A stretch of 64,000 nt of DNA, from NCBI RefSeq assembly GCF_027409185.1, contig NC_084469.1:30246293-30310292 (forward strand), read 5' to 3'. This stretch comes from Cynocephalus volans. Its lineage: Eukaryota > Chordata > Mammalia > Dermoptera > Cynocephalidae. A program made the translations under genes and the position numbers. Under the pieces are notes generated by a model that was not told the DNA's origin, made no database searches, and saw only the letters and a program-made list of their open reading frames with translations. The first letter of the stretch is position 1; every line of letters starts with the position of its first letter. Below, in pieces: positions 47,869 to 60,302 of the stretch.

Positions 47869-49478
47869 TTTTATTTTATTTATTGAATCAAAACTGATTA
47901 TACATATTTGGGGGGTTCAACATTGACATATGTTGATCAAATTAATATTACTAGGATATATATTGTTACAAATCGTAATTATTCTTTATGCCCCTTGTCC
48001 AATCTCTATCCATCCCCATCTCCCTCCTCCTGCCCCCCTCTCTAATTACCTTAGATTTCTTCTCTCCTTCTGAAAGAATAATGGTTACTCTGTTAATTTG
48101 TTGCCTAGATGATCTGTCCAATGCTGAGAGGTGTGATCAGGTCTCTCAATATTATCTTAGAGCAGATGCTTCTTCTATCACTCTGAAATGGAATTTGTAG
48201 AGAGAGACATCCTCTTCTTTCTTTATCTCTGCTGGTGACTCTCCTTTTGTCAGTGCACTCCAGTGGTTGGCAGACCATCTGCATGGTGATTGTGGTATCT
48301 AGCCACTTTCACAGCAGCCATGGTTATTTTGGTGGCTGTGGTGGGCCACCCTTATGGAGGTGATGTTTTTGTTATGCTCCTTGGTGCTGGCAGTGTACCT
48401 GGTTGTGGGGTGTGTCTAGTCCCCGGCTCCATGTCTTGGGTCACTGGGGAGGCCCTGATGTGCTGGTGCAGTATGCCTGGTTGTGGGGGGGTGTCCAGTC
48501 CCTTTCTCCATGCCTCGGGTCACTGGGTGGGCCCCGAGGCACTGGCACAGTGTGCCTCGTTGTGGGAGTGGGGTCCATCCCTGGCTCCAAGCCTCTGGCT
48601 CCTAGGCAGGCCCCAAGGTGCTGGTGGTGTCCTGGGCTGGAACTAATTTTTTGTCCTTTGCTTACTTCTAAAATGGGGGAACTTCCTGTGAGAACCAGTA
48701 CTAGAGCTGTGTGGTTGAATAAATTGCTGCTTTGCTGCTGTCTCCCTAGGGAAGGCTTTTTGTGCAGCTCAGGATTTAATGGTTGACCTTCTAGATACTT
48801 CCAGCTCTCCAGAGACTTGGTGCACCTGGGTTGTGTAGAAACTCTGATCTGGGCCTGAGTTTTTTCATCAAACTACACTCCATGCAATTCTGCATTTCCG
48901 ACCAGTCTCCTCTGAGCGGTCCTGTGCTGATTGGGGGGCAGATCGGCTGTCCTTGCTGTGCCCCAGTGTTCTCCCAGTGGGCCTGTCTCCCCCACCGTCT
49001 GTGCTCCAAACACTTTCGATGGGACAGGCCGTGCACTGGTCCCTTGCAATGACTCACTGGCCTCTGAGTGGCTCCCTTTTTTCAGTTGTTCTGGCTCCTG
49101 GCTCCTGCATGGGCCCACAGGAACCCTCTTAGTGGTCTTGCTGTCTTGGGGGCCACCAAGGCTCTCTTCTCCCCTGCCACCTCCAAGTAACTCCATCTGA
49201 AGGGCACAGCTGCAGCTTCTGCCAGCTCCTGCTCCATGCGCTCATCAGCTCCAGCCTTAAAGCATCCGCAGCCCGAAATGCTGAGAGCAGGTTTTTTTTT
49301 TTTCTCTCATCTTGGTTTCATCCACCTTCATGAGTTCCGTAGGTCTCTCTCCTCTTCCCTTGAGCTCCAGTGGCTCCAACTTGGCTGATGTTACATTTTT
49401 GTAGTTGTAAATTGGTTGACTTGTGGGAGAGAGTGACGCTGGGAACCATCTATTCTGCCATCTTGACCGGAACTCCCT
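47869..49478 (-). mobile_element. L1-E: internally deleted L1-like element
   Basis: About 1.6 kb. On the minus strand it begins with the L1 5' terminus CCGGTCAAGATGGCAGAATAG (near 49470), as in L1-D, and ends with a pyrimidine/AT-rich L1 3' UTR (47869-48085). Between them there is no ORF1 and only a ~65-bp relic of the ORF2 endonuclease (GATGATCTGTCCAATGCTGAG, 48110-48130). The rest is GC-rich 5' UTR-like sequence with an ~80-bp tandem repeat. A 16-bp TSD flanks it. It resembles a nonautonomous deletion derivative; whether it is a single event or a family cannot be told from one copy. Confidence 0.75.
48379..48640 (-). repeat. ~80-bp tandem repeat in L1-E
   Basis: Three full units and one partial, each with (G)GTGCTGG(T/C)(G/A)CAGT(G/A)T(G/A)CCTGG(T)TTGTGGG, then CTCCATG(T/C)CT and GGTCACTGGG. 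Units start near 48379, 48460, 48540 and 48618. Confidence 0.8.
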
Positions 49479-49630
49479 AGGCAAGTAATTTTTAAGTAAC
49501 TTCTCTGAACATCAATTTCCTCACATGCAAATGGAGATAGTAAATAGTTTCTTTCTTACTGTGTATCAAGAAGGTGAAATAAGATAATACAGGTAAGGAA
49601 CTTTGGAAAGCATCCTGGACAATAAGCTCT
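49479..49630 (+). repeat. MIR SINE, right part, and L1-E TSD right copy
   Basis: Starts with the second TSD copy (49479-49494) and continues the MIR: AACTTCTCTGAACATCAATT, TCCTCACATGCAAATGGAG, then a degenerate tail. Confidence 0.8.
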
Positions 49631-49729
49631 CAATATATGTTGATTAATATTGAGTAGAGATTGATGAATATTTATCTTTGAAATTTAACATTCCAGGATT
49701 TGTACATTTACAGGTCTTTTATCCTTTGA

Positions 49730-52700
49730 TGATTATATGCAGAATTCTGAGAACCATTTTGATTTCCAAATGCAGGACTCATTTTAGTACAAAATGAGTC
49801 AGGCTCTAAAATTTTGATTTGTTCCTTCCTTTGGGGTTTCTCAAAATTTTGAATAGGATCCTGGTCCTATATTTCCTATAACTATCATTTCTTTTCACAT
49901 TGCTTTTATCTCTTTGTCTCTTTCATCTGAAATTTTTGAGAAAATCTTAAGTTTGTACTCTACAAAATGGATGATCATTTCTGCAGCATTCATGTTAATA
50001 TTATCCACACACTATGTTGGTTTTATAGATTAACATTTTAATGCTGAATCAATTTAAAGTAGATTATAATTATTATGGCATTACAGTCCTGCATATTCAG
50101 CCTACATCTCTAAAAAACCCTTGTCCACTTGCCCAAAAGAGCATTTCCACACCAACCCAGTTAATAATAATTCTTTATTATTGTGTATTACTGATCCATA
50201 TTCAAGTTTCTTCAGTTATCCCCAAAACTGTTCTTAGCCTTTGATCCACTCTGAGTTAATTTTATATATGGTTTGAGGTAGGGGATTTCAATTCATTCTT
50301 TGGTGTGTGGATATTCAGTTGTCCCAGCACCATTTGCTGAAAAGACCAATGAACTGCTTTTTTTCTTAAACTTTGTTTTCTGATTTCTTATTCAATTTTT
50401 GCTTTAAATTTTTTCCTTCCTGTCCTTTCCTTCCTTCCTTCAGTTTATCTCTGTTGTCCTTTTTGTGTTTGATGTTTAAATTATATATTTTATCTTTATT
50501 GTTTTTCATATGAGTATCTAAGGCAATGAATTTTCTTTTGATTATTATGTTAACAATATTCTGTGGATTCTGATATGTAACATTATTATTGTTGCTGATA
50601 TTTTCTAAAAATTCTGAAGTTTAGATCTTTATGTCTCTTTTGGACCCAAGTGTTATTGAATAAAGATATTTAAATATTTTTTTCCAGGTTGAAAGCCCAT
50701 TTTCATTTTTTCTGTAATTAATTTTTATTGTGTTTTTGTCAGAGATCATTAGTTGAATTATTGCCACTTTTTAGAATTTATTTGAAGTTTTATCTTTGGA
50801 TTTATATACTGTATTTTTTCTATATGTTCAATATGAACTTGAAAGTGATGTACATTCATTATTATTATTGTAACACAGTGATACACATACATTGCATACA
50901 CACACACATATTCACACGTCTAATTTTGTTTTGTATTCTCTATACTTACTTTTTAATCACTAGATCTGACTCGGATTGACAAAAGTTTACTTAAGTTTTT
51001 TTATTAATGTGCTTATATTTTTTCTTGTGTCTTCTATAGTTCAAGAAACTATCTGCTGTTTTATTTGGTGCTCAGATATGAGAGATATTAGATTTTTTTA
51101 GAATCTCATTGTGAATGGAGATTTTATTATTGTAAAGCAGTCTGCATATTGCTTAATGCTTTCTGTCCTGAGTTCTGCCTTTGCTGACATAAAGATCATG
51201 TCCTTTTGTTCACATTAGCCTCCTATGTGCCCATCATTTCATTTTCAACCATTCTGAATTACGTTATTTTAGCTATTTTTCTTATATACAGAATAGAAGT
51301 GGATTTTGCTTTGTGAGTTAATTTAAAATATTTTTCTTTTAAAAAGTGCATTAAGCATTTACATTTATTAAGATAACTGATATATTAGGCCTAGGTCTGT
51401 CATATTATTTAATGCCCTTTAGTATTTGGTCTGTAGTTCTCTCTCTGGTCATAGGAAGTTTTCCATTATGCTAACACCTTAGCGTAGCACCTTTAGTCCC
51501 CTCTTTGTTTAAGCAATATATTTTGTTTCTTAGTATAAACAATAATAAATTTAACTTGTAACTTTTCTTCTTGCCACCCTTTCCTCTTTTGCACCATCCA
51601 ATATTACTATTTTATAAATAGTATTATCTTTCTTAGTTTATCTTTGTCTTATTAAATGGTCTAAACTTCTGTTATTTGACTTATCTGCTTAATATGATAT
51701 TCCTTTTCTCCTAAGCATTCCCAATAGATAATCAGGAACTTATTATACTTTCTACTTTCTTCCTCCTTCTGCCATTTATTGGTTAGTTATTTCCACATTA
51801 TTAGCATATATTACATTTATATACTATTATGTCGCCTTTAGCCCCACATTCTGGTCTTAGTTCTATAGCAAATATATATTCAGTGCTTTCCTAGTCTTTT
51901 TGCTGAGGTTACTCCAACCTTTTCTTGATTACGTGAAGCTCATCTTCTAGTAGATTCCTGAGGAAGTGCTCATGGAAATAATAATCCCAGAGTTTCTTGA
52001 TGTTCAAAACTCTTTGCTTGTATCCCTTATACTTAAAGTACAGATTGGCTGGTAGAAAATTCTAGTTTCTTGTAGGTATTCTTTTATTATCTTCTGGCAT
52101 TGAATGTTGCTATCAAGACTGATTTTGACCTGATTCTTTTCTTTAAGTTTTTTTTTTTTTTTTTTTGGTGGCGAAGGAGGAGCTGTTTACCTAAAGGATT
52201 CTTTGTTTATTTTAAAGGTCTAATAGGGCCCAGCCCGTGGCGCACTCAGTAGAGCGCGGCGCTGGGAGTGCGGCGACGCTCCTGCCGTGGGTTCGGATCC
52301 TATATAGGAATGACTGGTGCACTCACTGGCTGAACGCCCGTCACGAAAATGACAAAAAAAAAAAAAAAAAGGTCTAATAATTTTGCTGAGTTATTTTTAA
52401 AATTGATTATTTTTTTTTTTTTACCAATTTTCCCAGGTATAAAATATGACTTTTCAATATGTAGAGTAAGGACACATTTTATTTCTGGGAAATTTATTTA
52501 AATTATAATTTAAATATTCTTCCATTCCAAAGTTTAGTTTTCCTATACTGGATCTCCTTGGTCCGTCTTCTATCCATTTCTTTTTCTCTAACTCTTTTAC
52601 CTCATTCTTTCTTTTTGTTTCTTCTGCCTTTCTGATTTCTATCCTTTAATTCTCTCCTGAAGATTTCTGTATTGTCCATTTTCCCTTAACATCTTTGTAA

Positions 52701-53060
52701 TTTAGTCTTCATTGAAGAAATGACTTTTTCTTTAATTTCGTTTTATATTTTTTTCAATTCCTATTTCCCATTCTTCTTGTGGTCTGGACATATCTTCTCT
52801 GAGTTTCTTTATTCACCTTTGTGTTATTCTTTCACAAATCTAATTGTTTCATTAGATTCTGAAGATCTTGAAGATACATTGTATTAGAATTTTTCTCAAC
52901 AGGGACAATTTGCTTGTGAGTTCTCTGCTGATGAAAAGCTTGGATTTTCAGGCTTTCTTTTTTATGATATTTCTGTATAGGTCCAGAAATTTAACCATCA
53001 GTTATTATTCACACTTGAACACTTTGCCTTTTTCTGGATCAGAGGTTTAGCAAGATTGAG
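49730..53060 (-). mobile_element. Ancient L1 (L1ME/HAL1-like), minus strand
   Basis: Highly diverged minus-strand L1. The 50230-50350 block (TTTGATCCACTCTGAGTTAA, GTTGTCCCAGCACCATTTGC) matches the ORF2 region after the RT domain. A 50520-50870 block retains GGCAATGAATTTTCTTTTGA and the GAACTTGAAAGTGATGTACA pattern of the endonuclease region. 52000-52140 resembles ORF1. A CYN SINE interrupts it at 52226-52367. No open frames. Confidence 0.65.
52214..52379 (+). mobile_element. CYN-type SINE with its TSDs
   Basis: The SINE body is 52226-52367: A box TGGCGCACTCAGTAGAG (52239-52255), B box GGTTCGGATCC (52290-52300), TATATAGGAATGACTGGTGC, then a GTCACGAAAATGAC segment and (A)17. TSD AAAGGTCTAATA at 52214-52225 and 52368-52379. 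A 16-bp T run upstream (52150-52166) is unrelated. Confidence 0.9.
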
Positions 53061-54600
53061 TAACTTGCTCAAATTCTCAATTCAAAGACTCCTTCTGTTG
53101 CTACAATGATGGAGGTTGCTTTATTGAGTGATGTTCCTCTGTACAATTCCCTCACCTGTTTTCTTCACGTTGTCCAGCATTATATCTTGCCTTGTTTTCT
53201 CACTCAGAGTAAAGTCCTCTTTTTCTAGGCAGGAATATTAGCTGAGGACGTGTAGATTCTGCCATTCTCCATTATTGCCTGCTGTACTCACCTGCTTTGC
53301 TACCTGGCCTTGGCTTTCCACATTGACTGTGCTGATTCAGGGTGTTTACATGCATTCATTTCCAAGCTGGGGAAATGGGAAAATCAGGATCTAGGTGATC
53401 ATGGCTTAGTCTCAAATAAGTAATTCACATACGAATTATTCCACTGTATCCTTTTTAACCTAGTTTCCTTTGCATCTTTTTATTCTTTCTTTGCAAATGC
53501 ATACTTTTGCATCACTTGAAAGGATCCGGGCAGCTTCTAAAAGTTTTATCTGTTGTTTGATAAAATTAAGTTTATAGCTTTTCCCTGTCACTGAGTCCTC
53601 ACCACCCATCCATAATTAACACTCCACTCCATCCATCCCAATGGTGTTTATGCAGATAAAATATACAGAATGCACTTCCCCTTGTACTAAAGAGAAGTCA
53701 AGATGCAAGTACAACAGGTGAGAAGACTGATAAATGTTTGCAGAATTGAACTGAATTAAATGGACTTAAACTCATGTTTCACTGTGTATTCAGTGACAGA
53801 AAAGTGTCAGTGAAACAACAAAGAAGAAAGTGTGTGTGTGCATGTGTGTGTTTGTGCGTGTGCATGTACATCCAACCAAATTCTGAGATTTTGGTGAGTG
53901 GAGGTTATGATTTCTTCAGGCACGTTTCACTGACACCATGAAGGGTAATCTGTGTATAGCAGGTCTTGACTAAATAGTTGTTTGAATATTGAATCGGTTT
54001 CTGAAAAAATGGATAATAGGAAACTGTGTTTTCAAAATATTGACTTTTGGAGCCATAAATCAGAAAAGGTACAGTCTGGGGTCTGACCGTGGTTTCAAGG
54101 TGGTTGAATGGGTGGGAAACTTTAAATCAAGATTTTGTAAGATTTTAATATAGGCAATTATGTCCATTCCATTAGATTAAAAATTCTCTGAGATTAGGGA
54201 TTATTACTGTCTTATTTACCTAGCACTGTACTAGTCCAGAGTCGGTTCTTAATACCTATAGAATTGAATGACTGGAAATGTCCTGACTCCCCTGAGGGTA
54301 CAGCTAAAGAAAAAGAAAGTACAACTAAGGAAATTTGGGACAAAAAAGAGTGTACAGAAGTCCAACAATAAATCTATTTTAATTATCTTAAATTTTGTCT
54401 CCCACACCTTCTACCATAATGCGTTTAGTAGGTTTCAATAAAAACCTACAGTGCACATAGCAGATGGTCAGTACAAGCATGTTGTCAATCATTCTTTTCT
54501 AGAGTTCAGAGAATGGCATGCTCAGCAATCATCTAAAGTGAAATATTTTTACAGAATCTTAATGGGGATCACTCAAGATCTTTTTCTCTGACCTCTGGGC
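53060..54600. other. Upstream region of the second OR gene
   Basis: Mostly single-copy. It includes a short imperfect (TG)n at 53831-53868 and a MIR/L2-type 3' end at 54150-54290 (AAAATTCTCTGAGATTAGGG, TTACCTAGCACTGTACTAGT, GAATTGAATGACTGG). The OR promoter and 5' exon should lie here but cannot be located by eye. Confidence 0.5.
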
Positions 54601-54602
54601 TC

Positions 54603-55553
54603 ATGGAAGGAGGGAATCAGACCGACAGCTTCGAATTCCTCCTCTGGGGACTCTCAGCGCAGCCAGAGCAGCAGCACTTCCTCTTCCTGTTGTTCCTGTG
54701 GATGTATGTGGTCACTGTGGCTGGGAACCTGCTCATTATCCTGGCCATTGGCGCTGACACCCATCTCCACACCCCCATGTACTTCTTCCTCGCCAGTCTG
54801 TCCTGTGCAGACATCCTTTTCACCTCCACCACTGTGCCTAAAGCCCTGGCCAACATCCAGACCCAGAACAGGTCCATTTCCTACGCAGGATGCCTGGCTC
54901 AGCTCTACTTCTTCTTGACATTTGGGGACATGGACATCTTTCTCCTGGCCACAATGGCCTACGACCGCTACGTGGCCATTTGCCACCCTCTCCACTACAC
55001 GGTGATCATGAGCCTCCGGCGCTGCATTCTCATGGTGGCTGTCTGCTGGACCCTCACAAGTCTCGTTGCCATGACTCACACCTTCCTCATGCTCCGGCTT
55101 TCCTTCTGCTCTAAGAAGATCATTCCTGACTTCTTCTGTGATCTGGGACCCCTGATGAAGGTGTCTTGCTCAGACACCCACATAAATGAGCTTGTGCTCA
55201 TCTTCTTGGGGGGCGCAGTAATTTTAATCCCCTTCATACTCATTCTGGTCTCTTATATCCACATTGTGTCAGCCATCCTCAGAGTCCGCTCTGCTCAGGG
55301 AAGGCTCAAGGCCTTCTCAACCTGTGGGTCCCACCTCGCTGTTGTTGCCCTGTTCTTTGGGACGGTGATCAGGGCTTATCTGTGCCCCTCGTCTTCTTCC
55401 TTCAACTCAGTAGAGGAAGATACAGCAGCTGCGGTCATGTACACAGTGGTGACTCCTCTACTGAACCCCTTCATTTACAGCCTGCGGAATAAGGATATGA
55501 AGGGTGCACTGGTCAGACTTCTCAGGGGCAAAGTCTCCTGCTTGTGGGGCTAG
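54603..55553 (+). CDS. Olfactory receptor, family 1 (class II)
   Basis: Intact intronless 316-residue OR, an odorant-binding GPCR of olfactory neuron cilia coupled to Golf. Visible: NQT glycosylation site at 5-7; GN at 41-42; [13 protein letters not shown] at 55-67; cysteines 97 and 179; [15 protein letters not shown] at 118-132; [12 protein letters not shown] in TM5/IC3; [10 protein letters not shown] at 236-245; [20 protein letters not shown] at 284-303. It has the family 1 pattern ([14 protein letters not shown] start, [14 protein letters not shown]), but I cannot assign a subfamily; OR1N, OR1E, OR1J, OR1P or OR1R relatives are all possible. It lies 36.6 kb from the OR1A-like gene and on the opposite strand. 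The ATG is the first in frame, with G at +4. No defects seen in any conserved motif. Confidence 0.93.
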   Translation: MEGGNQTDSFEFLLWGLSAQPEQQHFLFLLFLWMYVVTVAGNLLIILAIGADTHLHTPMYFFLASLSCADILFTSTTVPKALANIQTQNRSISYAGCLAQLYFFLTFGDMDIFLLATMAYDRYVAICHPLHYTVIMSLRRCILMVAVCWTLTSLVAMTHTFLMLRLSFCSKKIIPDFFCDLGPLMKVSCSDTHINELVLIFLGGAVILIPFILILVSYIHIVSAILRVRSAQGRLKAFSTCGSHLAVVALFFGTVIRAYLCPSSSSFNSVEEDTAAAVMYTVVTPLLNPFIYSLRNKDMKGALVRLLRGKVSCLWG

Positions 55554-57080
55554 TGACTTTGCAAACTGAAGGTGTCCCCGTTCCTCTCTGGTGAGGGGCT
55601 TCACAGAAATTTCTACCTCAAGGGTCTCATTTCAGAATCTTCAATGTGCCTAATCACCACCCCCCTCTTTGACTCCCCAGTACGAGTGTGGAATTGTTGA
55701 GGAAAATCAAGATTTTTCTTTGTGCTTGTTAATCTGTTAAGACTTGCTTATTTGCTCATTTATTTTACTTATGTTCATTTATTTGACTGTGCAGCCTTTT
55801 TTGCTAGTTTGTCAAAATTTGATCAGTGAGGTCATGGAAGGGGGATTAATGATAAAATATTAACAAGTGAAGTCAATATCAGATGGCAAAGAGTTTACCC
55901 CTTTAAGTGAACAAGTATATATTTTCCTATAAGAATAGAAAATTATAAGACATTTATTGCCTTAAGGTTATGAATCAAAAATATTTGCATATATTAGAAC
56001 AAAGCTTTCAATAATATATATGTGATCTATGTTATTTTTAGGAAAAAGAGTTACAAGCAATTTATAATGAGAAGATATAATAAGTAAATTTAAGTTAAAT
56101 ACGGTCACTATTAGGTGTTCCCTAATCTTCCTCATCTGTATAAGTCATGGCTGATTGTGAATGTTATGTTTGTGTATCTGCCTACGGCCCATGTAGTACT
56201 GGAATTCCTGCCATTTTAAGAGTCCAGCCACCTTTAGGAGTTTGGAAAAGATGCTGGTTGAGCACATACACATTTTTGCCTCCTTGTGCTGAGTAGCAAC
56301 GTCCCAATCCATGAGGGGCATGGCAGTCAGTAGCAGTGATATAGTCCAGGAGGCAGGCGATGCCTTCAGAAAGGAGTTAGTCAAGAGAACCTGAAGACGT
56401 GCACAAGGTTTGTGTTCAATGCAATCCATGCATTATGTTACTCAGATGAGTTTGGAGTTTCCCATTTTATTCAGCTCACATCCTATAGTATGGGGGCCTC
56501 CATATGTTGCTGTTAAAATAAGATCAGCCTCATTTCTTTCTAAATGGGGTGGGTATATATTTTATAATTCAGAATTCTCTTCAAGGTAGTGGTCAGTTAT
56601 GAGCTGGAAAGATTTAAGTATAAGTGTAGTGAAGCAAGATATAGTCTCCACTGCTGTAGCTTGTCCCAAGGATATGAATGAAGATTGTCATCTCCACTGT
56701 CCACTACACATTCTATATTTCCTTCACCTAGGCTATCACTTTAGCAGGTCTTTCTTGATGCTTGGTAGGATAACTTAGACTTGCATTCATGAAGGATTGC
56801 GTTCTTAGTTATTCTGCTCTTTTTGCAATATAGTGACTGAAATTGCTCACTGCTAATAATATTAATTGTTCGCTTATTATTGTTCATGTTAGTACTAAGA
56901 GATAGCTAAGTGAATTCCCTAGGTTTAAGATATATCATTTCCTGTCCCAATTGAGTAATAGCAACCATAAATCTTCATGGTAATCAATATCAAATTATTC
57001 CAGTTAGAAAAGTGACTCCTATCTACTGCATAAGGAGTATAAAATGGTCAGAGAGTAATCACAACTTCTATTTTAGTAGA
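55554..57080. other. Single-copy 3' flank of the second OR gene
   Basis: No gene recognised. A 94-codon minus-strand frame (56145-56429) has no recognisable features and is probably chance. Confidence 0.5.
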
Positions 57081-57084
57081 TTAC

Positions 57085-57459
57085 TTAATGGAGACAAGTT
57101 TTCTACACTCCACTCGAAATAGAAAAATGATGAAAACAGTAGAACGTGAAAAGTTATATATATATAATGTAATACCTAGTGAAACCACTAAAAAAGGTAT
57201 ACAAAGGGATGCACTCAAAAACACTACAGATAAATAAAATGTTTAAATAACTCATAAAAAGGCAGGAAAAAGAAATCAGAGAAATGAGAAACAGAGAAAA
57301 CAAATATAAACAAAAAAGACGGCAGACTTAAGTATGAACATAAAAATAATTACATTGATGTAAATGGTCTAACTACACTAATTGAAAGACAGAGATTGGC
57401 AGAGTGGATTCAAAATAAACGTTACCCAACTATATGCTGTCCACAAGAAACTCATTTTA
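57085..57459 (+). mobile_element. Old L1 (plus strand), left part
   Basis: Old L1 coding remnant around the ORF2 start region (TACATTGATGTAAATGGTCTAAC, then TATATGCTGTCCACAAGAAA). It stops at the L1-F insertion and resumes at 59184. Confidence 0.75.
57445..57459. repeat. TSD of L1-F, left copy
   Basis: AAGAAACTCATTTTA, repeated with one change at 59184-59198. Confidence 0.85.
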
Positions 57460-59183
57460 TTTATTTTTAAAAAAAAATTTGTTATTTATTATTAGCATAT
57501 CCATTCTCACAAATCATGATATTTCTTTATGCCCTTTACCTGACCTATCACTTCCCAAACCCTCTTCCTCCCTCCCCACCAACTCTAGTATCCTTAGCTT
57601 TGCTCTCTTCTTCTGAAAGTTCAACAAGGTCTTTCCCTTCATTCTTTCTTTCCTTCATTCTTTCCTCCCTCCCTCCCGTCTTCCCTTCCCTCCTTCCTAG
57701 CAGCCAGTTATGAGTGAGAACAAGTTGTATTTCTCTTCCTTTGCCTGGCTTATTTCACTCAATATAATTTTGTCTAGACTCATCCGTGCTGCTGCAAATG
57801 GTAGAATTTCATTCTTTTTTATGGCTGAGTAGTATTCCATTGCGTAGATGTACCACATTTTCCTTATTCAGTCATTCATCAGTGGACACTTAGATTGGTT
57901 CCATGTCTTGGCTATTGTAAATAAAGCTTCAATGAACATGGGAGTGCACGTATCCCTTTAACATGATGATTTCCATTCCTTTGGATGTATATCCAGTAGT
58001 GGGATTGCTGGATCATATGGTAGTTCTATCTGTAGTTATTTGAGGAATCTCCATAGTGCTTTCCATAATAGCTGTGGTAGTTTACAGTCCCACCAATAGT
58101 GCAGAAGAGTTCCCCTTTCCCTGCATCCTCACCAGTGCTTGTTATTCTCGGTCTTTTTAATAATGGCCAGTCTAACTAGGGTGAGAAGATATCTCAATGT
58201 GGTTTTTATTTGCCTTTTTCTGATGACTAGTGATGCAGAGCATTTTCTCATGTACCTGTTGACCATTTGTATGTCTTCCTTTGAAAAATGTCTATTCATC
58301 TCCTTTGCCCAGTTTTAAATTGGATTATTGGTTTTTTACTGTACAGTTGTTTGAATTCTTTGGATATCCTGGATATTAATCCCTTGTTAGATGTATAGTA
58401 TGCAAATATTTTCTCCCATTCTGTAGGTTGTCTTTCTGCTCTGTTGATTGTTTCCTTTGCTGTGCAGAAGATTTTCAGTTTGATATAATTCCACTTACTT
58501 ATTTTTTTCTTTTGTTACTTGTGCTTTTGCAGTCTTATTCATAAAGTCTATGTCCAGTCCTACCTCCTGGAGGGTTTCTCCTATGTTTTCCTTTAGTAAT
58601 TTTATGGTTTGTGGTCTTAAATATAGGTCTTTAATCCATTTGGAGTTGATTTTGGTATATAGTGATTCTGGTATACAGTGAGAGGTACAGGTCCAGTTTC
58701 ATTTTTCTGCATATGGATGTCCAATTTTCCCAGCACCATTTATTGAAGAGACAGTCTTTTCCCCAATGTACGTTCTTGCTGACTTTTGAAAGATCAGTTG
58801 GCTATAAGTATGTGGGTTGATTCCCAGGTTTTGTATTCTGTTTCATTGATCTGAGTGTCTGTATTTATGCCAGTACCATGCTGTTTTGGATACAATAGCT
58901 TGGTAATATAATTTGAAGTCAGGAAGTGTTATGTCTCTGGCTTAATTTATTTTTTGCTCAGGATTGCTTTGGCTATTTGGAGTCTTTTGTTGCTCCATAT
59001 GAATGTTAGGGTGTAGTTTTTTCTATTTCTGTGAAAAATGTCATAGGTATTTTGATGGGGATTACATTGAATCTGTAGATTGCTTTGGGTAGAATGGACA
59101 TTTTCAAGATGTTAATTCTTCCCATCCAAGAGCATGGTGTGTCTTTCCACCTTGCTGTGTCCTCTTTAATTTCCTTCAGTTGT
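57460..59183 (-). mobile_element. L1-F: 5'-truncated LINE-1
   Basis: Minus strand: 3' UTR with pyrimidine-rich sequence (57460-57720), then ORF2 C-terminal coding remnant (AGATGTACCACATTTTCC; ATATCCAGTAGTGGGATTGC), ending at the post-RT ORF2 block near 59180. Inserted into an old plus-strand L1, with a 15-bp TSD. Confidence 0.85.
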
Positions 59184-59980
59184 AAGAAACTCACTTTAAA
59201 CATTCAAATATAGCAACTTAAGCAGGCTGAAAGTAAAAGGATGGAGACGACGTATTATGAAAACATTAATGAAAAGAAAGAGAAGTGACTGTATCAATTT
59301 CACATAAAGTAGATTTCAGAGCAAAGAAAATTATCAGAGACAGGGAAGTATATCATATAATAATAAAAGGTTCAATCTACCAAGAAGACATACCAATTCT
59401 AAATGTGTATTCATCATACAACTGGGACATAAAATGTGTGAAGAAAAAAATTATAGAACTTAAAGGAGACGTAGATGAATCCACAATTGTAGCTGCAGAT
59501 TTCAAAATCTCTCTCAACTATTGATAGAACAACTAGATAGAAGACCAGTAAGAATATAGCATAATTCTACCACAGAAATAATCAACAGAATCTATTTGAC
59601 ATCTATACACCATTATCTTCAATAATAGCAGAACAAACATTATTTTCAAGTGCCCACAGAACATATACCAATATAGATCCTATCCTGGGCCATAAAACAA
59701 ACCTCAACAAATTTAAAATCACACAGAGTGTATTCTCTGACCACAGTGAATTCAAACTAGAAGTCAATAACAGAAAGATAACAGGAAAATCTCCAGGCTC
59801 TTGAAAACTAAACAACACATTTTAAAATAATTTATAAAGAAGTTTCAAATGTAATAGAAACTTCATTGAACTGAATTAAAATCAAATTAAAATGCAACAT
59901 ATCAAAATTTGTGGGACACAACTAAAATAGTGATGAAGGGAAAATTTATAGCACTAAATACATACATTAGAAAAGACAAA
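59184..59980 (+). mobile_element. Old L1 (plus strand), right part
   Basis: Continues from 57459 through the ORF2 endonuclease region. Parts of the endonuclease are visible (IIKGSIYQEDI at 59368-59400; VFSDHSEFKLEVN near 59730-59767). Broken by stops. The homology ends near 59980. Confidence 0.75.
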
Positions 59981-59984
59981 AGTC

Positions 59985-60302
59985 CTGGAGAATGTTCCAT
60001 GTGTTGATGAGAAGAATGTATAATCTGTAGTTGTTGGATAAAATGTTCTGTAGATATTTGCCAAGACCAGTTGTTTAAAGTGTAGTTTAAGTCCTGTGTT
60101 TCTCTGTTGATTTGTTGCCTAGATGATCTGTCCAATGTTGAGAGAGGAGTGTTGTGGTCCCCAGCTATTATTGTATTGGGGTCTATCTCTTTAGGTCTAG
60201 TAGTGTTTGCTTTATAGATGTGGGTGCTCCAATATTGGGTTCATATGTGTTTACAATTGTTATATCTTCTTCCTGGATAGATCCCTTCATTGTTGTGATA
60301 TA
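59985..60302 (-). mobile_element. Minus-strand L1 endonuclease-region fragment
   Basis: Minus-strand ORF2 endonuclease remnant with GATGATCTGTCCAATGTTGA and GTTCTGTAGATATTTGCCAA. Abuts the plus-strand old L1 at ~59980. On the right it is cut by the 3' end of L1-G. Confidence 0.75.

Noticed and set aside
54617-55114. Other-frame and antisense ORFs in the second OR gene
   Set aside because: Shadow frames of a well-supported receptor.
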